From contig JADKJH010000001.1 of NCBI GenBank assembly GCA_016722505.1, forward strand, positions 1,540,429 to 1,604,428: DNA of 64,000 bases, in the 5' to 3' direction. This DNA is from Holophagaceae bacterium. Its GTDB lineage: Bacteria; Acidobacteriota; Holophagae; Holophagales; Holophagaceae. The translations under genes were made by a program, and so were the position numbers. Below, piece by piece: positions 41,881 to 50,918 of this stretch. Positions within the stretch are counted from its first letter, which is position 1; the number at the start of each line of letters is the position of its first letter. The notes below the pieces were generated by a model. It made no database searches. It was not told the DNA's origin and saw nothing but the letters and a program-made list of their open reading frames with translations.

Positions 41881-42441
41881 TCAGGTCCAGGATTGCCGGA
41901 AAGCATCCACCACGCGAAGGGGCTCTGGCGCATCCGTGAGCGCGCGGATAACCGCGATGCCATCCAACCTTGGATGGCGAAGAACCTTGGAGTTAGTGGG
42001 AGCGATGCCGCCTAAAGCCAAGGTGCGCGCCCCTATGGGAAGTCCATCCAATGCCTGATGGAGGCGCTCAACACCCCAAGGTGTGCCCTTTCCTGGAACT
42101 GAAAAGATGGGGCCCAGCAATAACTGCTGGCAGTTCACCCTGTTGGGGATCTGGTTCTCCGAATGGAGGGGTTGGGAAAGCGAGAGAAGGCCGGAGGTAA
42201 CCTCTGGATAGTTCTCCGGTGCATGTAGACCACAGCCTGCCGCTAGGGCCACGTCCAGGCGGGCGTTGACCCACAACTCCATTTGCGGCGCGAGATCCTG
42301 AACCCGTCTAACCAGATCCAGCAAAGGCCCCGCTTCCATCTGCTTCTCTCGAAGCATCAGGCCATCAATGCCTGAGGCCAGCACCTCCTTCCAGCGGACG
42401 GCTTCGGATCCATGGCCAGGGCTTATGGCGAGAATGAACAT
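41881..42441 (-). CDS. thiamine-phosphate synthase / TenI-like protein
   Basis: A 186-residue TIM-barrel protein of the ThiE/TenI superfamily: GIDGLMLREKQ near 28, WVNARLDVALAAGCGLHAPE near 58, LGPIFSVPGKGTPWG near 107 and LALGGIAP near 140. ThiE couples the thiazole and pyrimidine moieties of thiamine, while TenI-type homologues aromatise the thiazole. It is shorter than typical ThiE (about 210), so the choice is open. No other thi gene is near. The terminator at 42576-42605 belongs to lipoprotein copy 4 and insulates this gene. Confidence 0.7.
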   Translation of the reverse strand: MFILAISPGHGSEAVRWKEVLASGIDGLMLREKQMEAGPLLDLVRRVQDLAPQMELWVNARLDVALAAGCGLHAPENYPEVTSGLLSLSQPLHSENQIPNRVNCQQLLLGPIFSVPGKGTPWGVERLHQALDGLPIGARTLALGGIAPTNSKVLRHPRLDGIAVIRALTDAPEPLRVVDAFRQSWT

Positions 42442-42575
42442 GGATCAAGCTTAGTCCCGGTCTTGCTCTGTGTCGGCAGTGAGCCAACTCCATCGCCGGA
42501 TACTGGAGTTGCATTCAACAATCTCAAGCGGGCTACCTATATGAGCAAACGTAACCAATCTCTCGCTCCGTACCC

Positions 42576-42605
42576 AAAAGCCCCCCGCAAATGCGGGGGG
42601 CTTTT
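42576..42605 (-). terminator. terminator of lipoprotein copy 4
   Basis: AAAAGCCCCCCGCAAATGCGGGGGGCTTTT, a strong symmetric hairpin just after the copy 4 stop on the minus strand. The A/T flanks let it work in both directions. Confidence 0.9.
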
Positions 42606-42628
42606 AAGAACCCGAGATTACGGGACGA

Positions 42629-45600
42629 TTACGGAAGGATGGCCTGTTCCACAGGTGCCACGATCGGAGGAGCAACGAGGCTCTTGCCAGGAGGCAATGG
42701 CATCACGGAGGTGTAGTCCACCACGAACACGCCAGACAGGCAGTCCGCCCAGGCCATGGGGAAACGGCTCGCATTAGGCTCTTTGGCCATGTCGAAGGAA
42801 TGACTTGCGGGGCCTTCAGTGCCAGTCATCCAGATGTTTCGCACCTTGACTGCGTAGGGGCGGATGCCAGCATCAGGCGTCATATCCCAAAGGTTCGGGA
42901 AGTTCATGGTCTGGATGGCGCCGATGCCACCGATATGCGGCATGCGGATAATGTGGCGCGGGGTGGCAAGGGTGCCAGCACCGCTGGTGTTCACTGTGTA
43001 AATGGTGACTTCGTATCCAGAAGGATGGCGAAGGTCGTTGACCGCGGGCTGGAAGGTCAATTGCAGGGTGGAATTACCATGCAAACGGTAGTCGCTGACG
43101 CCCAGACCATTTCCATTAGCCAGCTTGTAGCTGGGGATGCCACCGGCAGGAACGCCGTAGGTCGCGCCATTGGCGCTCAGTTCGGCGGTGCCGTTGAAGA
43201 TGTCCAGCTTGGTGCCCACGGAAGTGGAACCTGTAGCCGTGTTGATTTTCAGGTCATTGATGGCCAACTGGCGGACGGGTGTGACCACCGGGATCGCGTT
43301 ATTCAGCAAGCTGTCGCCCTTGGGCGCGATGATGCCTGTGGAGAGCACGACCTTCTGGACGCCAGTGGTGGTAGCCGAGGGCGCAGCAAGCTTGCCGATA
43401 AAGTTGTGCTTGAGCTCGACTACTTCAGAGAACTCGCCCACAGGCAGGAAGCTAGAGGTGTAGTTCGTCAGGACGCCGGGGAAGCCGGTGGCGCCAACAT
43501 TCGCGTGGCTCATGTTATTCCACCACTGGGCCAACACGGGTGAGCTGGGCTCGACACCTGCTTCACCCAGGATGCCGCGGTTGCGAATCGCGTAAACGAT
43601 CAGGCTGTTGGAGACGATGCCATCGAAGGTGCCGAGGGTGGAATTGTCAAAGGTCGCGACAGTGTTGTCAGAGCCTGTGGAGACCATGGTGGGATCCACC
43701 AGGCGGGCACGGGGCGCCTGACCGTACTGGGCAGGGGCGGCGACCAGGGATCGGAGCTGCTCGAACTGGGGAATTGCCCAGCCGGACATGCCGATGCCGC
43801 TATTGATGGCCTGGTTCACACCACTCAGCTGGGTGCCGATTTCCGAGAAGGAAATCTGGGCCTGGGTGTCGGTGAGGCCGACATTAGGCATGGTGAAGGC
43901 ATTGGCCGTGGTGTGACCACCCTTGGCAAGAGTGCCAACGGTGCCGTCTGCGTTCAGGTAAGAACCTGCGAAGGTGCCGTAGGCATCCACATCTGTGGCT
44001 TCCTGCTTCATCCACAGGAAGAAGGTGCGGTCCCCAACGCTGGTATCCAGCAAGGCGGGGTTTGACCATGCTTCAGGGTTATAGCCGGTTGTCGTCACAC
44101 CCGAGTACCAGTTGGCGGTCGTGATGGCACTGTAAACGCCAGTGGTGCTTCGGGCCCAAATTTTGGTGTCGGGCAGCGCACTCATCGACGTAAGCAGGGT
44201 GGGGCTAAGGTAGCCGTGGGCACCCGCGAAAGGCAGATCCGTGTAACCGGAACCACCAGCAGGTGTGGAGAAGGTATTCAGCAGGTTGAAGTGGCCATTG
44301 GTGGCCGCGGGGACCCATAGGGAATTAGTAACCACCTGGATGGGCTGGCTCAGAGACGCGGTCACGCCCCGGCTATAACCCGTGGTAGTGGTCAAGCCGG
44401 TGGCGCTGGCAAAGCCCACTTTCCAGAAGTTGGTGGGATCCGTTTCAGAAGCACCGACATAGTTGCCCGTGAAGAAGAAGCGTGCGCGACCGCTGATGTT
44501 GGGCGTGGCCACCTGCATGACATCGGTGGCACCCCAAGTGTTGGCGGTGCCAGCATCAGGGAAGGAGCCGGCAGTATTGGTCACCAGCGTGGGCCAGGTG
44601 AAGCTCAAGCGCAATGTGGCGCCCGGAACGGTCATCGCATTGGCCATGTTATCAACGCCAATTCCACCGAATGGGCCAGCGGCGTGCTGGAAAGCACTGA
44701 AGAACATCGGGCGGCCCGGCAGGACCTGCTGAACGTTCACTTCGCTCTGGGTGCAATCATAGACCTGCTCGCGTGGGTAGATCTGGTTGCCGCTAGCGAC
44801 AGGCTGGTTCGGCATATCAGGAATACGCGCGATGGTGAAGCCATCCGTGCCAGTTTGGCCGTAGTACGGATAGGTCTGAACCAGGGAGAACAAGTATGGG
44901 GAATTCGAAGGGATCTTGCGAGCATCCACTTCGTTATCCGCGTAGGGACCGCTCACCGTTACCGGCACGCCTACAGGATTGGTGGCTGAGCCAGTGAACT
45001 GGGTGTAGGTGAGGGTGGCCCCGGAAGCCGTTCCGACGACAGCGGCGGCATTGCTGGCCGTATTGAAGAGGGGATTCAGGGGGTTGCCAGTGTTCAGCGG
45101 GAAGGAGGCGAATGTGCCATCAGCATCGAGGGTGTGCCAGTTGCCTGCAGTGGCATCACCCGTAGCATCGTTTGGCGGAATATAGCCACCCGCAGCACTA
45201 CCGAAGCCGGAAGCCGGGGCTCCCACAGGAGCGGTGGGTTGGCCGAACAGCTTGGATCCGTAGGTGCTGACACCGGGAGCCAGGATTTCAGCGGCGCCCG
45301 CGCCCGCACTCACACCCAAAGGCAGGTAGGAGAAGGTGTAGGCGAAAGCGTCCGTCCAGTAGTTGCCGGTGGAGGTGAATTCACCACGAGGTGCCTCATA
45401 GCCATCATTCCCATCGTCCAGGCGCAGGCGGTAGCGGCTGTTGAAGAGTTTGACCGTGCCAAAGATCGGGAAGATGCTCACGGCGTTGGTGCTGGACAGC
45501 GTGTACTGGTCCTCGACCTTCAACGGGAAATTGTAGCCATTGGTTACGCCGTAAGCGCAAGCCAGGTAGCGGCCCAACTGGTACTGGATGCGCACAGGCG

Positions 45601-47544
45601 CCCAGGCCACGGTGTAGGTCGCGGGGCTCGGAATGGCACCCAGCCACGGATTGTAGAACCCATTCGGAATCGTCCCGGCGGTGTCCACGGCGGGGTAGTT
45701 GCCCGTGGTGTCGAAGGCTGGGTAGTTGCTTAAGCCGTGGCGGTCAGCACGCCGATGCCATTGGTGGTGTTGTACGGCGCGTTGCCGAAGAACACCTGGA
45801 TCGCGTCCTGGTGGCCGTGATTGACGTTGGTGTTCGGATCCGCGATGTTCGTGTCCGATCCTGCGGTCCCTGGCGCTCCGATGGCCCAGATCCACTTGCT
45901 CGCCGTTCCCGGTGTCGCCGTATCACTGGCTACCGGCTCCTGGATCGCCGGGCGACCCACGTTCGGCGCACTCGCTGTCCCCGCTCCCGTGTTCACGCCT
46001 GCCGTGATCGTCGGGATATTGATCGTCGTCAACGCTCCGATGGAAGGCTGGTGGTTCGGCTGGACCTTGATCACCAACGTCGTCTCCTGGGACTGCCCAG
46101 GCGTGACCACTCCGCCGATCAGCTGATCCGCGATGATCGTGAACGACCAGTTCGCCGGATCCTGGACGGGGAAGCCGGGAAGCAATGTTCCCTGCAGCGC
46201 GTCCTTGTTCATTCCCACCGTCATCACCGCGCCGTTGGTTCCCGGGTTGCCCTGGCCATTGCCTGGACGCCACACGATCTCGCCCGGTACCCGCGTGTCC
46301 GCCCCGGTTCCCGGCACGACATACGGATAGCGGCCGCCCGCTGGCGATGCATTCTGATCCGTGGTTGCCACGAACGGCGAACCGAATCGGAATACCGAAT
46401 TCACCTTCACCGTGTACACCACTTGGTCGTTCTCAGCGTCTGTCGCCGTCACGCCCGCGCGCCATCCCTTGTTCCCTGCCAACGTCACGTACTCGCTATT
46501 CGCCGCGTTCGTGTCCAGGAAATTGAAACGGTTGTACCCCGTGATTTCCTGTCGCAGGTTCGCGGGATCATGGAACTGCACGCCCGTCACCGTCTCGGTG
46601 TACGTCTGCGTCGAGAAGTTCGGCTTGCTATCAGCCAGGAAGCTGCTGGAGAAGGTCTTTTCATCCCACAGTCCACCCACATCCGTCACTCGCACGGTCA
46701 GTGTGCGCGGGCCCAGTGTGCTGGAACTCGACGTCAACAACCCGCCGGAGGACAGCGAGAAACCCGCCACCGGGGAGACGAGCGTCCAGGTCAGCGCCGA
46801 GCCGCCCACACCATCATCCGTCGCCGTAAGCTGCAGCGAGATGTTGTGGTTCAGGTGGACATCAGGAATCGTCGCCGTGGTGATATTTGGCTTCGTGTTG
46901 TTGCTCACCACCGGAAGGGTGAACGTCTGCACCGTCACGCCGCCATGGCCATCATTGGCCGAGAACGTGAAGGTCGGATTCGCTGCCACATCCGCCAGGA
47001 CGGGCGTGTAGGTCAGAACGCCACCCGAGAAAGTCCCGGGACCCGCGGTCTTGGTGATGGTGATGGTGTCACCCTCTGGATCCAAATCCGTGATGGGGGT
47101 GTAGCTCAAAGCCAGGCCCACCAGACCTGAGGTCGGAGGCGCGCTGGTGAAGTGAGGCGCCACATTCGCCGTCACGACCACCGAAGCGGTCTTGGCGGGA
47201 GAAGCGGCTCCCTTGGAGTCCGTCGCGATGACCGAGATGATCGCAGGCGCGGAAGCAGGGGCCACAACGGTGGGGGTGAAGGTCAGGACAGATCCAGAGA
47301 TCGTCGCGCCCGCGGTGGTGGTGCTGAAGGTGATCGCATCACCCTCGGGATCCACAGCCGACAGGTTGTAGATGGATGAGTGGGCGGTCACGGCGGTGTT
47401 GGCGCCAGAGATCGTCACGCTGCCCGGAGCCGCATTGCTGGCTGTCGGGGCCGACGAAGACGACCCGCCGCAGCCGATCATCACCAGCGAAAACGCCGTG
47501 AGGGCCGAAATGCCGAGCGCATTCCGGAAAGAAGATTGGTTCAT
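42629..47544 (-). CDS. giant surface lipoprotein, copy 4 (one indel)
   Basis: Corrected length is 1,638 residues. This copy is on the opposite strand to copies 1-3 and has an intact 5' unit (signal peptide with lipobox Cys25, Ig/cadherin-like repeats). One base is missing near 45733, where the frame shifts from LTATA to LSNYPAFDTTGNY just after the shared unit. The rest resembles copy 1 (ACAYGVTNGYNF; GDRTFFLWMKQEATDVDAYG), not copies 2 and 3. It ends in KEPNASRFPMAWADCLSGVFVVDY plus a short Pro-rich tail. TAGGAGG precedes the ATG at 47544. Probably exported and lipid-anchored; function unknown. Confidence 0.75.
45767..47527 (-). repeat. near-identical 1.76-kb unit, copy 4 (inverted)
   Basis: This is the only copy with no indel, so its 1,761-bp length (587 codons) serves as reference. 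It is inverted relative to the other three. One visible amino-acid change, TPGTASKW versus TPGTPSKW. Confidence 0.9.
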
Positions 47545-47653
47545 GGAACCTCCTAAAAAGAGAGAGTTAGACCGGAAGCTAAAGCCGGACATGTTGATGA
47601 ATTATAAGTAAAAAGCGCTCCATACGAATATGGAGCCCAAATAGACTCTTGAA

Positions 47654-47682
47654 GTATCAGGGTCAACCACTCATCGAAGCAA
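47654..47682 (-). promoter_or_regulatory. promoter of lipoprotein copy 4
   Basis: On the minus strand TTGCTT (47682-47677), a 17-base spacer and TGATAC (47659-47654), followed by the conserved leader with GTCTATTTGGG and ATGTCCGGCTTTAGCTTCCGG. It matches the modules before copies 2 and 3. Confidence 0.65.
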
Positions 47683-47689
47683 GAACAAA

Positions 47690-48087
47690 TTATGCAGTGG
47701 GTAATCGTTTGAAATTTGTAATTTAATATTTTATGTGTAACTTATTTTATTTTATATATTTATAATCAATATTATGATTGATCTGCTGCACCAGAAGCAC
47801 CAAACGTCCGAATAAGGGCTGTTGCATGGAAACGCTTATGCCATGGGACTATTCCGAAACGCTGATAGTAAAAAGCATAAGGACATTAGGCGAAAAAGGA
47901 AAATATCGTTCAATTTGCAGAAAATAATAATATTTTGAACTCCCCAAATATGTTCCAACTAACTACTTGGCCTTTAATGGAGCCACTATGCGCAAGCTAA
48001 GTTTGCCGCCGGACTGTCGAGGTTTCATCTGCGAAACTGGCAAATAGCCAGTGTCCTGGGTAATTTTGGCGGTAAGTGCCAATGTGA
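47690..48087. other. AT-rich non-coding spacer
   Basis: About 400 bases, with 47700-47790 and 47890-47945 strikingly AT-rich for this genome (runs such as TTTATTTTATATATTTATAA). No gene, RNA or repeat is recognised. A 19-codon frame at 47988 lacks support. It separates the copy 4 promoter from the arsM 3' end. Confidence 0.5.
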
Positions 48088-48942
48088 TTACGTATGAGAT
48101 TTATAAGCGCTGATTAGGGCGCTGGTGACGAAATCAGCAGGCGACATTCCAGGAGGCAGCTTCTTGAGGATCTCCGCATGAAGCGGATTAGAAGGATCCA
48201 GCATCGCGTCGATGGCTTCGCCATGGGACTCAATGGTGAGGTCCACGAGTCCCGCTTCGCGGACCATCCGCTCGATGTCCGCCAGCAGCGACGCACCGGC
48301 GATGCAGCCCACGTAGGCCGCGACCTGCGATTTTATGGAATCCGGCAGGGGCCTCAATAGCGCGAGATCCGAAATTGAGACACGGCCACCTGGTTTCAGC
48401 ACACGAGCTATCTCACGCCAAACTGTGGGCTGGTCTGGGCTGAGGTTCAATACGCAATTGGAGATCACCACATCCACAGAAGCATCCGGGAGGGGAAGTT
48501 GTTCGATATGTGAAAGGTGGAAGGTGACGTTGTCCAGGCCTGTACGGTGATGGAATGCCGCAGCGTTGGTACGGGCCTTAGCCACCATCTCATGGGTCAT
48601 ATCAATGCCGATGGCTTGTCCGGTGGCGCCCACTTTCGAAGCGGCGATGAAGATGTCGAATCCCGCGCCGCTGCCCAAATCCAGGACTGTTTCACCGGGT
48701 TTCAATGACGCTAGCGCCGTCGGGTTCCCGCAGGATAGGCCCAGGTTGGAGCCTTCAGGAATCGCGGCCAGTTCAAGGGCGGAATACCCCAAGGAGAGGG
48801 CCAGGCTGTCGCTTTCAGAATCGCTACCGCAGCAATTGGGGGTAGCGCCGCAGCACCCCCCGCCACCGGATGCGATCCGGCCATAAGCATCACGCACGAT
48901 GTCGTGGATGTCGCTGTGGGTTGGGTTTTGGATGGAAGGCAT
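48088..48942 (-). CDS. arsM: arsenite S-adenosylmethionine methyltransferase
   Basis: A 284-residue class I methyltransferase with SAM motif LDLGSGAGFD at 87-96. The three arsenic-binding cysteines of ArsM are present: Cys71 (LSCGNP), Cys163 (SNCVLNLSP) and Cys213 (VGCIAG). A Gly/Cys-rich N-terminal segment (GGGGCCG, NCCGSD) could bind extra As(III). It methylates arsenite to methylated species. The ATG at 48942 has AGGAG six bases upstream. It is the last gene of the arsR - arsC-like - arsM unit. Confidence 0.9.
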   Translation of the reverse strand: MPSIQNPTHSDIHDIVRDAYGRIASGGGGCCGATPNCCGSDSESDSLALSLGYSALELAAIPEGSNLGLSCGNPTALASLKPGETVLDLGSGAGFDIFIAASKVGATGQAIGIDMTHEMVAKARTNAAAFHHRTGLDNVTFHLSHIEQLPLPDASVDVVISNCVLNLSPDQPTVWREIARVLKPGGRVSISDLALLRPLPDSIKSQVAAYVGCIAGASLLADIERMVREAGLVDLTIESHGEAIDAMLDPSNPLHAEILKKLPPGMSPADFVTSALISAYKSHT

Positions 48943-48988
48943 GATCAACTCCTGCGTGGTTCCCACATATGGTGATGGTCGGGCTGCT

Positions 48989-49411
48989 TCAAGTTTGAAG
49001 CGTGACCCAGTGCTGCATACGGTGACTCAGGTCGTCCCGCACGCGGCGGAAGTGGCCAAGGATTTCTCGCTCGGACCCGAAGAATTTGGCCGGATCGGGA
49101 AAGCTCCATTGCTCGTGGATGACCTTGCCCGGCACGACGGGGTATCGGTTCAGGGCATCACCGCAAAGGGTCACGACCCTGTCGAAGGACTCCAGCGGAT
49201 GCCCAGCGGAAATCAAGTCCTGGATGGATTTTGAATGGAGATCGGTCGGCAGTTTTCCGCCTTCTGCCATTACTTGAAGCATCACGGGATGGAGATCGTG
49301 GGCCTCCAGACCCGCAGAATAAACCTGCCAGGTAGGCCGAAACCGGCGCAGCATCACCTCGCCCATTGGTGATCGGCAGCTGTTGCTCGTGCTGAGGAAG
49401 AGTAGTTTCAC
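48989..49411 (-). CDS. ArsC-like low-molecular-weight phosphatase fold protein lacking catalytic Cys
   Basis: A 140-residue protein with the LMW-phosphatase/ArsC fold. The P-loop reads LSTSNSCRSPM: the usual nucleophile (Cys10 of S. aureus ArsC) is Ser7 here, while the Cys and Arg at 12-13 remain. Cys83 (TLCGDA) matches Cys82 of that enzyme, but the partner Cys89 is Tyr90. The thioredoxin-linked redox triad is therefore missing two of three cysteines. It sits between arsR and arsM, so a role in arsenic response is likely, but classical arsenate reduction is doubtful. The start GTG at 49411 has only a weak ribosome site. Confidence 0.75.
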   Translation of the reverse strand: MKLLFLSTSNSCRSPMGEVMLRRFRPTWQVYSAGLEAHDLHPVMLQVMAEGGKLPTDLHSKSIQDLISAGHPLESFDRVVTLCGDALNRYPVVPGKVIHEQWSFPDPAKFFGSEREILGHFRRVRDDLSHRMQHWVTLQT

Positions 49412-49513
49412 CTTGCTGCCCGGAAGGCCGTAAGGAGCGCTGGAATCGGGGGAATGGGTTTGTTTGACACGAGGGGTCTCCTTGAAAATGGGTATTGGCC
49501 GATCTTCAACAAA

Positions 49514-49819
49514 TCAGCAGCAATCAAGTCCACCGGCGCAACAGTTCTGCCAGAGGTAGTCGCACAAAGCCCGCAGAGCCTTGAAGTCGCAACGGTACAG
49601 CAGGAAGTTGCCAGAGCGCTCCACCTTGACGAGATCCGCTTGGTTCAGGGTGGCTAGGTGGTGGCTCAGGGTCGAAGCGGGGATTCCCACCTGGGATTGG
49701 AGATCACCCGCGCTGGTGCCATTTTGGGGTCCTTTCACCACAGCGCGGAGAATGGCCAACCTCACCGGGTGCCCCAGGGCTGCGAGCCGTTCGGCATTGC
49801 GTTCCAGCACCTTGGACAT
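49514..49819 (-). CDS. arsR: ArsR family arsenic-responsive repressor
   Basis: A 101-residue winged-helix repressor. The recognition helix region reads GIPASTLSHHLATLNQADLVKVERSG (45-70). Cysteines cluster at the C-terminus: Cys86, the pair Cys93-Cys94 and the pair Cys100-Cys101, fitting As(III) binding as in C-terminal-site ArsR proteins. The ATG at 49819 is taken in place of an upstream ATG at 49867, because the earlier one would extend through the operator. It should repress the unit arsR - arsC-like - arsM through the inverted repeat at 49847-49879. Confidence 0.88.
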   Translation of the reverse strand: MSKVLERNAERLAALGHPVRLAILRAVVKGPQNGTSAGDLQSQVGIPASTLSHHLATLNQADLVKVERSGNFLLYRCDFKALRALCDYLWQNCCAGGLDCC

Positions 49820-49846
49820 TGCGACCCCAGAAACTAATTCTATGAT

Positions 49847-49879
49847 TATCGAAATAGATTGCAACAAAATATTTCGATA
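49847..49879 (-). promoter_or_regulatory. inverted repeat, probable ArsR operator
   Basis: TATCGAAATA at 49847-49856 and its exact complement TATTTCGATA at 49870-49879, spaced by 13 bases, lie 28-60 bases upstream of the arsR start. The AT-rich context and position fit an autoregulated promoter. Confidence 0.6.
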
Positions 49880-49888
49880 TTTTTCGAA

Positions 49889-50893
49889 TTAGTTTTCAAA
49901 CAGGCTGTTCAAGACATCCACTGGCAGTTTCGGCAATCCCATCACAGGGGAATTCTCGTCCACGTGAGCTTTTCTGCCCATGCCGCACAGAGCGGTGGTG
50001 ACGCCCGGGCAGGATCGCGTGAATTGCAGGGCGATTTGGGCTGCCTTGGTGCAACCGGGGAACAGATCAGCGAACCTGGCGCGCTGGCTCTCGATCTGAT
50101 GAAGAATGCGGCCTTGCATGATGCTCGCGCTGGTTTGGACCTGAATGCCCGCCAACTGGCAAGCTTCCAGCAGCGGCATTTCCCGGTCGCCGAAACGTTG
50201 GGTTGGCGCAAGAAAGGCTTCGGGCATGGCCAGGTTCAGGGGAGCCTGGATCCACCTGAAATGATGGTTCGGCCCACCCACATCCTCGGCGATACGCATC
50301 AAGTTCTCCAGGCTCAGATGTTCGGGGGAGTCCGGTGGCACGCGGAATCCGTTCCAGGTGGCGCAGCCATACTCCTTGATGCGGCCTTCCTGCACAAAAC
50401 CCTCGCAGGCCTCGAAGGCCTTTCGGATGGCTTGGTCAAAGATTTCTGGACCCAGTTCAGGACGCTGATGCTCAGGGTTGTGGAGATAGAAGAGATCAAG
50501 GGTGGCTACCCCCAGCGCGCTGCAGCTCGTATCGAGCTGGTACGAGAGGTATTTAGGCGTTATGGCATGGCAGCCGTCCAGGACTTCACTGGCGGCAAGG
50601 ATTCCGGGCTCCGCTAGCACTCGCCTGTACCATTCAGCTTGGGATTCTTCAGTGATGCCATCGCTCATGGGCAGATAGCCCGCTTTGGTGCTGATGAAAA
50701 ATTCCTCCCGAGGCAGTTCGGCAAAGGCCAGGCCCAGTGCCCGTTCGCTATGCCCGCCCCGGTAATTGGCAGCCGTATCGAAGACAGTTCCGCCGGCCTG
50801 GAAGAAAGCATGGGCCGCTTCCACGTATTGGGCGCCCGTGGCTGGATCTTGAGAACCCAGGTAGGTACCGAGCCCCAATGAACTGGGTTGCAT
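49889..50893 (-). CDS. aldo/keto reductase
   Basis: A 334-residue NAD(P)H-dependent TIM-barrel oxidoreductase. The catalytic tetrad pattern is present: Asp and Tyr in TVFDTAANYRGGHSE (about 36-50), Lys in ISTKAGY near 70, and His in LFYLHNPEH near 140. The C-terminal NADP-binding strand is less conserved than usual. AAGGGG precedes the ATG. It follows bamD by 25 bases and may be read with it. The substrate is unknown. Confidence 0.85.
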   Translation of the reverse strand: MQPSSLGLGTYLGSQDPATGAQYVEAAHAFFQAGGTVFDTAANYRGGHSERALGLAFAELPREEFFISTKAGYLPMSDGITEESQAEWYRRVLAEPGILAASEVLDGCHAITPKYLSYQLDTSCSALGVATLDLFYLHNPEHQRPELGPEIFDQAIRKAFEACEGFVQEGRIKEYGCATWNGFRVPPDSPEHLSLENLMRIAEDVGGPNHHFRWIQAPLNLAMPEAFLAPTQRFGDREMPLLEACQLAGIQVQTSASIMQGRILHQIESQRARFADLFPGCTKAAQIALQFTRSCPGVTTALCGMGRKAHVDENSPVMGLPKLPVDVLNSLFEN

Positions 50894-50918
50894 GAAGGCC
50901 CCTTGTCACGAGTCGCGA

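Noticed and set aside
47988..48047. A 19-codon frame in the AT-rich spacer
   Set aside because: No ribosome site, no recognisable product and no conserved neighbour.
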